58,747 nucleotides of DNA from Pelagibacteraceae bacterium AG-319-F18 (lineage in GTDB: Bacteria; Pseudomonadota; Alphaproteobacteria; Pelagibacterales; Pelagibacteraceae): NCBI GenBank assembly GCA_003283905.1, contig QBXA01000010.1, forward strand, positions 1 through 58,747, in the 5' to 3' direction. Shown piece after piece: positions 37,292 through 45,505 of the stretch. Each line of letters begins with the position of its first letter. The first letter of the stretch is position 1. Made by a program: the position numbers and the translations under genes. The notes below the pieces were generated by a model that was given only the letters and a program-made list of their open reading frames with translations, did no database searches and had not been told where the DNA came from.

Positions 37292-38040
37292 TGAAAATTT
37301 TAGTCGCTGTTAAAAGAGTTATTGATTACAACGTTCAAATAAGAGTTAAAGAAGATGGAACAGGTATTGTCACTGAGAATGTTAAGATGTCAACAAACCC
37401 ACCTGATGATAATGCTATTGAAGAAGCGGTTAAGATTAAAGAAAGTGGAAAAGCTACAGAGGTAATTGCTGTTACAATAGGTGAAGAAAAAGCACAAGAA
37501 ACAGTTAGAAAAGCTTTAGCTGTTGGTGCGGATAGAGGAATTCATGTAAAAGTAGATGGCGTAATAGAGCCCATAGCTGTTTCAAAAATTTTACAAAAAA
37601 TTGTTGATAAAGAAAAACCAGATTTAGTATTCATGGGCAAACAAGCGATTGATGATGACTGTAACCAAACAGGACAAATGTTAAGTGCTTTATTGGATTG
37701 GCCTCAAGCAACTTTTGCCTCAAAAATTGATGTTAAGGAGGGAAAACTTGAAGTTGTTAGAGAGATAGATGAAGGATTAGAAACCATAGAAATAAACACG
37801 CCTGCAATTGTTACATGCGATCTAAGATTAAATGAACCAAGGTATGCTTCATTACCAAATATTATGAAAGCGAAGAAAAAACCAATTGAACAAATGAATG
37901 CGTCAGACTTAGGTGTTGATATAACGCCTAAAATACAACAGTTAAAAGTTGAAGAACCACCTAAACGTAAGGCAGGAATTAAGGTTTCAAGTGTTGCTGA
38001 ATTAGTTCAAAAATTAAAAAATGAAGCAAAAGTAATATAA
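37291..38040 (+). CDS. etfB: Electron transfer flavoprotein beta subunit
   Basis: EtfB (249 residues), AMP-binding partner of Etf[21 protein letters not shown] is the family N-terminus, and [18 protein letters not shown] and the [20 protein letters not shown] segment are typical. It starts on the last base of the dehydrogenase stop codon (TAATG) and ends overlapping etfA the same way. The ETF accepts electrons from the upstream dehydrogenase. Confidence 0.96.
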   Translation: MKILVAVKRVIDYNVQIRVKEDGTGIVTENVKMSTNPPDDNAIEEAVKIKESGKATEVIAVTIGEEKAQETVRKALAVGADRGIHVKVDGVIEPIAVSKILQKIVDKEKPDLVFMGKQAIDDDCNQTGQMLSALLDWPQATFASKIDVKEGKLEVVREIDEGLETIEINTPAIVTCDLRLNEPRYASLPNIMKAKKKPIEQMNASDLGVDITPKIQQLKVEEPPKRKAGIKVSSVAELVQKLKNEAKVI

Positions 38041-38993
38041 TGTCAGTATTGTTAATAGCAGAGCATAATAATAAAGAACTTAAATCATTTACTTTAAATG
38101 CTGTAACAGCAGCATCTAAAATAGATAGCGATGTTCATGCATTAGTTATTGGAAATAATTGTGGAGACGCCGCAAAAGCTGCATCACAATTACCATTAGT
38201 TAAAAAAGTGATTACAGTAGAGGCCGCACATTATGAAAATTTTTTAGCAGAAAACTTTGCTCCAGTTGTTATTAAACTTGCGGATAATTATTCTCATATA
38301 GTTTGTTCAGCAAATACATTTGGTAAGAATTTAATGCCAAGAATAGCTGCTAAATTAGACACATCACAGATAAGTGATATCATTAAAGTAGAGTCTCCAG
38401 ATACTTTTGTTAGACCAATTTATGCAGGTAATGCTTTTGCAACCATTAAAAGCACTGATGCAAAAAAATGTATTACTATTAGACCAACATCCTTTGAATC
38501 ATGTGAAAGCTCAGGTGGATCAGCACCAATTGAAAATGCTGATGCAGGTGAAGAATTTTCATTAACAAAATTTATTAAAAGAGAAGAAATTAAGTCAGAC
38601 AGACCTGAACTTGGCACAGCAAGAATTGTAGTTTCAGGTGGAAGAGGAATGCAAAATGGAGACAATTTTAAATTAATCACAGCTATTGCAGACAAATTAA
38701 ATGCAGCAATAGGAGCATCAAGAGCAGCGGTTGACGCTGGTTATATCAGTAACGATCATCAAGTTGGTCAAACAGGCAAAGTAGTTGTTCCAGATTTATA
38801 TATTGCAGTTGGAATATCAGGAGCAATTCAGCATTTAGCAGGAATGAAAGAGAGTAAAGTAATTGTTGCAATCAATAAAGATGGAGAAGCACCAATTTTT
38901 AGTGTTGCAGATTATGGTCTAGAAGCAGATTTATTTGAAGCTCTTCCACAGTTCTTAGAGGAACTGAATAAATTAAATACTATACAAAAATAA
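38040..38993 (+). CDS. etfA: Electron transfer flavoprotein alpha subunit
   Basis: EtfA (317 residues) with the C-terminal FAD domain: VVSGGRGMQNGDNF, GASRAAVDAGYISNDHQVGQTG and VGISGAIQHLAGM are the classic blocks (about 197-275). It carries the electron-carrying FAD of the heterodimer. It overlaps etfB by one base and lies 22 bases before ETF-quinone oxidoreductase. Confidence 0.97.
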   Translation: MSVLLIAEHNNKELKSFTLNAVTAASKIDSDVHALVIGNNCGDAAKAASQLPLVKKVITVEAAHYENFLAENFAPVVIKLADNYSHIVCSANTFGKNLMPRIAAKLDTSQISDIIKVESPDTFVRPIYAGNAFATIKSTDAKKCITIRPTSFESCESSGGSAPIENADAGEEFSLTKFIKREEIKSDRPELGTARIVVSGGRGMQNGDNFKLITAIADKLNAAIGASRAAVDAGYISNDHQVGQTGKVVVPDLYIAVGISGAIQHLAGMKESKVIVAINKDGEAPIFSVADYGLEADLFEALPQFLEELNKLNTIQK

Positions 38994-39015
38994 TTCTTAA
39001 AGATAAAAATATCAC

Positions 39016-40635
39016 ATGGGTAGAGAGTCGATGGAGTATGATGTGGTAATAGTTGGAGGCGGTCCTTCTGGTTTGGCAACAGCCATAAAATTAAAACAAT
39101 TAGATTCAGAATTAAATGTCTGTTTACTTGAGAAAGCTTCTGAAATTGGAGCCCATATATTAAGTGGCAATGTTTTTGAAACAAAAGCTTTAGATGAACT
39201 TTTACCAAATTGGAAAGAACTTAACTCACCAATTAAAACCAAAGTTTCAAAAGAAAAATTTTTATTTTTAGGAAAAACAAAATCATTAAGTTGGCCAACA
39301 TGGTTGCTTCCAGCAGTTCAACAAAATCATAATAATTATATTATTAGTTTAGCAAATTTATGTAGATGGCTTGCTGAACAAGCAGAAGCTTTAGGGGTAG
39401 AAATTTTTCCAGGATTTCCTGCAAGTGAAATTCTATATAATGAAGATGGTTCAGTAAAAGGTGTTGCTACTCAAGATATGGGAATAGATAAAGAAGGCAA
39501 TCAAAAAGATAGTTTTGAACCTGGTATAGAGTTATTAGGTAAAGTAACAGTATTTGCCGAAGGATGTAGAGGTCATTTAGGAAAACAATTGATAGAAAAA
39601 TTTAATCTTTCAGAAGGAAAAGATCCTCAACAATATGGAATTGGTTTTAAAGAAATTTGGGAAATAGAAGATAAAAATCATGAAGAAGGAATGGTGACAC
39701 ATACTGCTGGATGGCCATTAGATAACAATACTTATGGTGGAAGTTTCATGTATCATGCAGAAAATAAACAAATTTTTTTAGGTTATGTAATTGGTTTAGA
39801 TTATAAAAACCCTCATCTTTCGCCATATGATGAGTTTCAAAGGTTTAAAACTCACCCAGCTATTAGAAAAATAATTTCTGGAGGAAAAAGAATTTCATAT
39901 GGAGCTAGAGCTTTAATAGAAGGTGGACTTCAAAGTCTTCCAAAAATGTATATGCCTGGAGCTTTATTGATAGGATGTGATGCTGGTACTTTAAATATGC
40001 CAAAAATTAAAGGATCTCATACTGCAATGAAAAGTGGAATGATTGCAGCAGAAACTATTATTGAAAATATTAAAGAAAATAAAAATTTATCATGTTATGA
40101 GGAAAAATTTAAAAATAGCTGGGTTTATACAGAGCTTCATGCTGCACGTAATGTTAAACCTAGTTTTAGTTGGGGTTTAATTCTTGGAATAATATTTACA
40201 GGAATTGATCAAATTTTATTTAAAGGAAAATTACCTTTTACCTTAAAACACAAACACGCTGATCACGAAACTCTAAAACCAGCAAATGAAATGCCAAAAA
40301 TAGAATATCCAAAATACGACAATCTTATAACATTTGATAAAACAAGCTCAATTTATCTGACAGGCACTAATCATACTGACAATCAACCGGTTCACTTAAA
40401 ACTAAAAGATACTGATCTGCCAATTAATTACACTTTAGAAAAATTTGACGAACCTGCACAAAGATATTGTCCTGCTGGAGTTTATGAAGTTCAAAAAGAA
40501 AATGATGTAAATAAATTTATTATAAATTCTCAAAACTGCATTCACTGTAAAACTTGTGATATAAAAGAACCTTCACAGAATATTACTTGGGTAACACCTG
40601 AGGGCAGTGGTGGACCTAAATATGGAAACATGTAG
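39016..40635 (+). CDS. Electron transfer flavoprotein-ubiquinone oxidoreductase
   Basis: A 539-residue membrane-associated flavoprotein that passes ETF electrons to ubiquinone. The FAD motif is VIVGGGPSGLATA (near 10-22). The C-terminal 4Fe-4S cluster cysteines are in RYCPAGVYE and NCIHCKTCDIKEPSQN. A start at ATG 39016 gives MGRESMEYDVVIVGG; the ATG at 39031 is possible. With it the operon holds the complete path from methylated amine to the quinone pool. It ends 2 bases from the convergent DUF2237 gene. Confidence 0.96.
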   Translation: MGRESMEYDVVIVGGGPSGLATAIKLKQLDSELNVCLLEKASEIGAHILSGNVFETKALDELLPNWKELNSPIKTKVSKEKFLFLGKTKSLSWPTWLLPAVQQNHNNYIISLANLCRWLAEQAEALGVEIFPGFPASEILYNEDGSVKGVATQDMGIDKEGNQKDSFEPGIELLGKVTVFAEGCRGHLGKQLIEKFNLSEGKDPQQYGIGFKEIWEIEDKNHEEGMVTHTAGWPLDNNTYGGSFMYHAENKQIFLGYVIGLDYKNPHLSPYDEFQRFKTHPAIRKIISGGKRISYGARALIEGGLQSLPKMYMPGALLIGCDAGTLNMPKIKGSHTAMKSGMIAAETIIENIKENKNLSCYEEKFKNSWVYTELHAARNVKPSFSWGLILGIIFTGIDQILFKGKLPFTLKHKHADHETLKPANEMPKIEYPKYDNLITFDKTSSIYLTGTNHTDNQPVHLKLKDTDLPINYTLEKFDEPAQRYCPAGVYEVQKENDVNKFIINSQNCIHCKTCDIKEPSQNITWVTPEGSGGPKYGNM

Positions 40636-40637
40636 TT

Positions 40638-41012
40638 TTAAGACAAATCTATTGCAAACTTTTTTAAGGTTTCAATAGGCAAATGTTTTAGAGTATTTTT
40701 ATGTGTTCTCTTTAAAAATATTGGACAACTCTTTTCAGCTTCAACAGCTTTTGCATACCAACTAGCACAAACACACCAGCCATCACCATCTTTTAAACCA
40801 GGGAACCCAAATTCAGGACGAGGTGTTATTAAATCATTACCTGCATCTTTTAACCATTCTAAAAATTCTGTGGTTACTTTTACACATACAGTATGAACAC
40901 CATGATCATTTTCATCTGTATTACAACAACCATCACGATACCATCCAGTTAAAGGATTTTTAGAACATTCTTCTAGGTCTTCCCCTAGAACGTTTTTTTG
41001 TTTACCGCTCAT
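40638..41012 (-). CDS. DUF2237 family protein
   Basis: A 124-residue cytosolic protein of the DUF2237 family. The conserved blocks are NVLGEDLEECSKNPLTGWYRDGCCNT, HTVCVKVTTEFLEW and GDGWCVCASWYAKAV; the many cysteines suggest metal binding or a redox role. Function unknown. Its start codon is reached one base after the hisI stop, so it is the second gene of a hisI-DUF2237 unit. Confidence 0.88.
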   Translation of the reverse strand: MSGKQKNVLGEDLEECSKNPLTGWYRDGCCNTDENDHGVHTVCVKVTTEFLEWLKDAGNDLITPRPEFGFPGLKDGDGWCVCASWYAKAVEAEKSCPIFLKRTHKNTLKHLPIETLKKFAIDLS

Positions 41013-41480
41013 TTATATCTTAGTTGGATTTGGTTGTCCTTTATAGACTTCTTCAGGGTCAAATTTTTTTTCTTTTTCAAGAAATTCCATTTTTATTTTA
41101 CTACCATTATCTATTGGTCCCATTGGAATAGATCTGTAAAAACAAGATCTATAACCAACATGGCAACTTGCTCCATCGCCTATATCAACAGTCATCCAAA
41201 TTGAGTCTTGATCATCGTCAATTCTAATTTCAGTTACTTTTTGAGTAAAACCACTTGTTTTTCCTTTGTGCCAGATAGCTTTTCTAGATCTACTAAAATA
41301 ATGAGCTTCTTTAGTCTCAATAGTTTTTTTTAAAGCTTCAACATTCATGTATCCATGCATTAAAACATCTTTTGTTTTTGAGCACATTGTAATCACTGGT
41401 ATCAAACCATCATTATCAAATTTTGGGGAAAGTAGATTTCCCTCCTCAATTTCTACAACATTTTCTCTTTTTTTGAACAT
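41013..41480 (-). CDS. hisI: Phosphoribosyl-AMP cyclohydrolase
   Basis: HisI of 155 residues, third step of histidine synthesis. The zinc/magnesium signature is WMTVDIGDGASCHVGYRSCFYRSI, with YMNVEALKKTIETKEAHYFSRSRK and WHKG upstream. It is the stand-alone form without a HisE domain. No other his gene is adjacent, so the pathway is dispersed. Divergent from folE across 76 bases. Confidence 0.95.
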   Translation of the reverse strand: MFKKRENVVEIEEGNLLSPKFDNDGLIPVITMCSKTKDVLMHGYMNVEALKKTIETKEAHYFSRSRKAIWHKGKTSGFTQKVTEIRIDDDQDSIWMTVDIGDGASCHVGYRSCFYRSIPMGPIDNGSKIKMEFLEKEKKFDPEEVYKGQPNPTKI

Positions 41481-41556
41481 ATGTGGTGATTATGTAGCAT
41501 ATATATGAATATATTAAATATTTTAAAATTAAGTAATTACTGTATAAAAAGGCGCT

Positions 41557-42174
41557 ATGAAATTAGTAAAAAACAGTGATAATAAAATTATAGAGACCAA
41601 TAAAGTCTCTGATAAAGAAGCAGAAGAAGCATTTAAAACTATTTTAGCCTGGATGGGAGAAGATCCTAATAGAGAAGGATTACTAGAAACTCCTAAAAGA
41701 GTAGTTAAGGCTTACAAAGAATATTTTGCTGGGTATAAAGAAGATCCTAATAAAATTTTAGATAAAACTTTTGGTGATGTTGATGGATATGACGATATGG
41801 TTATTCAAAAAAATATTTCTGTACAAAGCCATTGTGAACATCATATGGCACCAATTATAGGTAAAGCTCATGTTGCTTATATACCAAAAGATAGAGTTGT
41901 TGGTTTAAGTAAGCTTGCAAGAGTTGTTGAAGTTTTTTCAAAAAGACTCCAAACACAAGAAAGACTTACATTGCAAATTGCAAAAACTTTAATGGAATGT
42001 TTAGATGCAAAAGGAGTTGCTGTAACAATTGATTCCACTCATCAATGTATGACTATGAGAGGTATAAAAAAAGAACAAGCATCTACTGTTACAAATTATT
42101 ACTTAGGTCAATTTAAAGAAGATCTTAGTTTCCAAAATAGATATCTAAGATTTATTAGTATCGCAAAAGATTAA
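41557..42174 (+). CDS. folE: GTP cyclohydrolase I
   Basis: FolE (205 residues) makes dihydroneopterin triphosphate for folate synthesis. Zinc and catalytic residues are in QSHCEHHMAPIIGKAHVAYIP, and in DSTHQCMTMRGIKK. The N-terminal 25 residues are extra and charged. Folate supply suits the many THF-linked enzymes in this window. acuI starts one base after its stop. Confidence 0.96.
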   Translation: MKLVKNSDNKIIETNKVSDKEAEEAFKTILAWMGEDPNREGLLETPKRVVKAYKEYFAGYKEDPNKILDKTFGDVDGYDDMVIQKNISVQSHCEHHMAPIIGKAHVAYIPKDRVVGLSKLARVVEVFSKRLQTQERLTLQIAKTLMECLDAKGVAVTIDSTHQCMTMRGIKKEQASTVTNYYLGQFKEDLSFQNRYLRFISIAKD

Positions 42175-42175
42175 A

Positions 42176-43180
42176 GTGTCAAATCAATTTAGAGCATTAA
42201 TTATAAATCAAGAGGGCGAAAATTTTACTAAAGAAATAAAATCTATAGATAAAAGTTTTTTAAAACATGGAGATGTAACTGTAAAAGTTGAATATTCAGG
42301 GCTTAATTATAAAGATGCTTTAATTTTAAAAAACGGAGCAAGGTTAGTAAAAGAATTTCCTCATATACCCGGTATAGATTTTTCAGGAATTGTAGAAGAA
42401 AGTGAAAATGATAAATTTAAAGCTGGAGATGAAGTTATTTTAACTGGCTGGAGAGTAGGAGAAATTTATTTTGGTGGTTATTCTCAATATGCAAAAGTGA
42501 AAGGGGAATTTTTAGTTAAAAAACCAAAAAACTTATCTTTAAAACAAGCTATGATAATGGGCACAGCAGGTTTTACTGCTTTACAAAGTTCTTTTACTAC
42601 TAAAACTACTCGGGAAGAATTATTACTAGGTGAAAAAGTTGAAAACGTAATTGTTAGTGGAGCTTCAGGTGGAGTTGGTAGCATGAGTGTAATGATACTT
42701 AATAAACTTGGTTGCAATGTAACTGCTGTTACAGGAAAAGATAGTAATGTTGATTATTTAAAATCGATTGGAGCTAAAAGTGTTATAAATACTAGTGAAT
42801 TAACAAAAGAAGCAAGACCTTTGGATAAAGGATTGTGGGATGGTGCAGTAGATACAGTTGGAGGAAATGTTTTGGAAAATATTTTATCTCAAACTAAAGA
42901 TGGTGGTATAGTTTCGTCATGTGGTAATGCTGCAGGAATAAAGTTAAATACTACAGTGATGCCATTTATAATTAGAGGTGTTAAACTTTGGGGAATAAAT
43001 TCTGTTACCGCATCAATCAAAAGAAGACAATTTCTGTGGAACGAAGCATCTAAATTGATTGATTTTGAATTATTAGAAAAATCAGTCAAAGAAATAGGAC
43101 TAGATGACTTAAATGATGTTTATGTAAAAATGTTAAAAGGAGAAACATCAGGAAGACATATTATTAATTTAAATAAATAA
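42176..43180 (+). CDS. acuI: YhdH/AcuI-type acrylyl-CoA reductase
   Basis: Medium-chain dehydrogenase/reductase of 334 residues in the YhdH/AcuI subfamily, which reduces toxic acryloyl-CoA to propionyl-CoA with NADPH during DMSP breakdown. GLNYKDALILKNG at the N-terminus, HIPGIDFSG, and the Rossmann motif VSGASGGVGSMSV are typical, and the zinc ligands of other MDR enzymes are absent as expected. The start is GTG at 42176. No DmdA or DddA-type gene is adjacent. LysR regulator follows by TAATG overlap. Confidence 0.88.
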   Translation: MSNQFRALIINQEGENFTKEIKSIDKSFLKHGDVTVKVEYSGLNYKDALILKNGARLVKEFPHIPGIDFSGIVEESENDKFKAGDEVILTGWRVGEIYFGGYSQYAKVKGEFLVKKPKNLSLKQAMIMGTAGFTALQSSFTTKTTREELLLGEKVENVIVSGASGGVGSMSVMILNKLGCNVTAVTGKDSNVDYLKSIGAKSVINTSELTKEARPLDKGLWDGAVDTVGGNVLENILSQTKDGGIVSSCGNAAGIKLNTTVMPFIIRGVKLWGINSVTASIKRRQFLWNEASKLIDFELLEKSVKEIGLDDLNDVYVKMLKGETSGRHIINLNK

Positions 43181-44067
43181 TGGATTGGGATAAATTAAAA
43201 ATTTTTCACGCAGTTGCGGAAGCAGGAAGTTTTACCAATGCAACAATAAATTTGAACTTAAGCCAATCAGCGATAAGTAGACAAATTCAATCTTTAGAAC
43301 AAGATTTAAAAGTTCAACTCTTTGAAAGACATGCAAGAGGATTAACTCTAACAGAAAATGGAGAATACGTATTTAAAACTGCACATGAAGTTATAAGCAA
43401 ACTTAAGGAAGTTGAAACATCTCTTGGAGACCAAAAAAATAAACCAACTGGAAAATTGATAATTACAACAGTTAGAAGTTTTGGTACTCATTGGTTAACA
43501 CCAAGAATTCAAGAATTTATGAGACTTAATCCAGAAATTGAAATTGAATTAGTTTTTGATGATAAAGAATTAGATTTAAGTACAAGACAAGCAGATATAG
43601 GTATTTTTATGAGAAGACCAAAACAATTAAATTACATTCAAAAAAAATTAGTAGATATTAAATATTATATTTATGGATCTAACAAATATTTAGAAAAATT
43701 TGGAATGCCTAAAACAATTGCTGATTTAAATAAACATAAGTTTATTTCTTTTGGCAAAGGTGCACCTTCACCTGTTTATAATCCTGATTGGGCGTTAAAG
43801 TTAGGAATGCATGATGGTAAAAAAAGAAAAACAGTAATGAAAGTTAACAGTGTTATGGGATTACTTTTAGCGGTTGAATCAGGAGTAGGCTTAGCTGCTT
43901 TACCAGAATATTTAGTTTCAAATTCAAATAATGTAATAAAAGTTTTACCAAAATCTGAAGGACCTATTACTGAGGCTCACTTTGTTTATCCACAATCACT
44001 TAAAAATACCGCTAGAGTTCAAGCATTTCGAAACTTCCTATTTAGTAAAATAGGTGACTGGAAATAA
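43180..44067 (+). CDS. LysR-family transcriptional regulator
   Basis: LysR regulator of 295 residues. The N-terminal winged helix-turn-helix is at about 1-60 (MDWDKLKIFHAVAEAGSFTNA, then LNLSQSAISRQIQSLEQDL), and a periplasmic-binding-like effector domain follows from about 90. Its start overlaps the acuI stop, so it may respond to the acuI pathway (acrylate or propionate); this is inference. The ferric-iron operon begins 132 bases downstream. Confidence 0.94.
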   Translation: MDWDKLKIFHAVAEAGSFTNATINLNLSQSAISRQIQSLEQDLKVQLFERHARGLTLTENGEYVFKTAHEVISKLKEVETSLGDQKNKPTGKLIITTVRSFGTHWLTPRIQEFMRLNPEIEIELVFDDKELDLSTRQADIGIFMRRPKQLNYIQKKLVDIKYYIYGSNKYLEKFGMPKTIADLNKHKFISFGKGAPSPVYNPDWALKLGMHDGKKRKTVMKVNSVMGLLLAVESGVGLAALPEYLVSNSNNVIKVLPKSEGPITEAHFVYPQSLKNTARVQAFRNFLFSKIGDWK

Positions 44068-44137
44068 TAGTTTTTAATCAATTATCTTATACCCACCTTC
44101 ATATATAAAGTGCTTTACAACTGCGACAATATATGAG

Positions 44138-44156
44138 ATTGATAATCATTATCAAT
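44138..44156. promoter_or_regulatory. Fur-type operator 1 upstream of the ferric ABC operon
   Basis: Perfect 9-1-9 palindrome ATTGATAATCATTATCAAT. It contains most of the classical Fur box (GATAATGATAATCATTATC) and lies about 44 bases before the iron-binding protein start. It overlaps the second palindrome by 3 bases, with centres 16 bases apart. Repression by Fur or an equivalent iron sensor when iron is sufficient is the natural reading. Confidence 0.88.
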
Positions 44157-44172
44157 GAGAATAATTCTCATT
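44154..44172. promoter_or_regulatory. Fur-type operator 2 upstream of the ferric ABC operon
   Basis: Second perfect 9-1-9 palindrome, AATGAGAATAATTCTCATT, with the GAGAAT/ATTCTC half-sites common in bacterial Fur boxes. It ends 27 bases before the start codon of the iron-binding protein. Tandem overlapping boxes imply side-by-side dimer binding and tight iron control of the fbp operon. Confidence 0.82.
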
Positions 44173-44199
44173 CGCAAATTAACGTAAAACAAGGTAAAT

Positions 44200-45228
44200 A
44201 TGAAAAAAATAACAATTTTTGCATTAATAATGTCTTTATGTGCATCTGCATTTGCTGTTGCTGCTGAAGTTAACATTTTCAATGCAAGACACTATAAAGC
44301 TGATGGAGCTCTGTATGATAAATTTACTAAAGCTACTGGTATAAAAGTAAATTTAATCAATGGAAAATCAGGAGCTCTTGAAAAAAGAATGATTGAAGAG
44401 GGCGCAGATTCTGTTGCCGATCTATATATAACAGCGGATGCTGGAAGATGTGGTGCTTTTCAAGCAAAAGGTATGACACAAGGCGGTCTATCATCAGCAA
44501 CAATTAAATCATCTGTTCCAAAAAACTTTAGAACAAATCACTGGGTTGGTGTAGCAAAAAGAGCAAGAATTATTTACTACTCACCTGAAAGAGTTACAGG
44601 TGCTGAATTATCTGGTTTAACTTATGAAGGTTTGGCTGATCCAAAATGGAAAGGCAGATTAGTAATTAGAAAATCAAGCAACATTTACAACAAATCTCTT
44701 GTAGCTTCATTAATTGAAAATAATGGAAAAAAAGCTACAGCTGATTGGGCAAAAGGTGTTGTTGCAAATATGGCAAGAGACTCTAAAGGAAACGATAGAG
44801 CTCAAATTATGGCAGTAGCTGCTGGAGAAGCAGATATTGCAGTAGCTAATACTTATTATTTAGCACTTATGTTGTCAGGTAACAAAGGTGCAGAACAACA
44901 ATCAGCTGCTAAAAAAGTTAAAGCGTTTTTCCCTAATCAACAAGGCAGAGGAACACACATGAACATTAGTTGTGCTGCTTTAGTTAAAGGAGCACCTAAC
45001 AAAGCAAATTCAATTGCACTTGTTGACTTTTTATTGTCACCAGAAGCTCAAGAACATTTTACAAATAATACTTTTGAGTTTCCAATGATAAGTGGAGTTT
45101 CTCCAAATCCATTAGTAGTAAATAATTTAGGATTAGATTTTAAACAAGATCTAACAACTAAAGTTTCAAGTTATGGAAAAAATCAAGCCGCAGCATTAGA
45201 AGTAATGACAGCTGCTGGATGGAAGTAA
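44200..45228 (+). CDS. fbpA: Ferric-iron ABC transporter substrate-binding protein
   Basis: Periplasmic Fe(III)-binding protein of the FbpA/FutA family (342 residues). The signal peptide MKKITIFALIMSLCASAFAV precedes AAEVNIFNARHYKADG. Iron-binding tyrosines are in RIIYYSPERV and AVANTYYLALM. AAGG lies 7 bases before the ATG, and two Fur boxes lie upstream. Together with the permease and ATPase it imports ferric iron, which is growth-limiting in open ocean. Confidence 0.95.
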   Translation: MKKITIFALIMSLCASAFAVAAEVNIFNARHYKADGALYDKFTKATGIKVNLINGKSGALEKRMIEEGADSVADLYITADAGRCGAFQAKGMTQGGLSSATIKSSVPKNFRTNHWVGVAKRARIIYYSPERVTGAELSGLTYEGLADPKWKGRLVIRKSSNIYNKSLVASLIENNGKKATADWAKGVVANMARDSKGNDRAQIMAVAAGEADIAVANTYYLALMLSGNKGAEQQSAAKKVKAFFPNQQGRGTHMNISCAALVKGAPNKANSIALVDFLLSPEAQEHFTNNTFEFPMISGVSPNPLVVNNLGLDFKQDLTTKVSSYGKNQAAALEVMTAAGWK

Positions 45229-45235
45229 GGGAAAA

Positions 45236-45430
45236 GTGAAAAAGAATTTATTTGATTTTAATTTAAACATTTCTCCAGACAATAGCGGTTCACTTGAGGG
45301 TCAGATAACGTGTGAACCGTGTTTGTCAGAGTGTGAAAAAATTAAAAAAAAAATAAATAATAGAAAATTAACTGAAATCAGAAATGATGATATTGATCAT
45401 GTCATTAATGTTTTTGATTTAAAGAGCTGA
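45236..45430 (+). CDS. Small cysteine-motif protein in the iron operon (64 aa)
   Basis: A 64-residue protein of unknown family. The start is GTG at 45236, with AAGGG at 45227-45231 just upstream in the end of fbpA. It carries three close cysteines, Cys26-x2-Cys29-x3-Cys33 (CEPCLSEC), and a charged helical C-terminal half. There is no signal peptide, so it acts in the cytosol. Position between substrate-binding protein and permease suggests a role in iron handling or sensing. Only 8 bases separate it from fbpA, and codon use matches the neighbourhood. Confidence 0.65.
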   Translation: MKKNLFDFNLNISPDNSGSLEGQITCEPCLSECEKIKKKINNRKLTEIRNDDIDHVINVFDLKS

Positions 45431-45438
45431 TTTTCAAA

Positions 45439-45489
45439 AAGTGAACATAACTCAATAGTTATTTACCCTACTATTGATTATGTTTACTT
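45439..45489 (+). repeat. Stem-loop between the small iron-operon gene and the permease
   Basis: Arms of about 20 bases (45439-45459 and 45470-45489) pair with one mismatch and one bulged base around a 10-base loop. No U-run follows; an AAAGGG ribosome-binding site comes next. Such a stem between binding-protein and permease genes usually stops 3' decay and gives more binding protein than permease. Partial termination is an alternative. Confidence 0.6.
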
Positions 45490-45505
45490 AAACAAAAGGG
45501 TAAAA

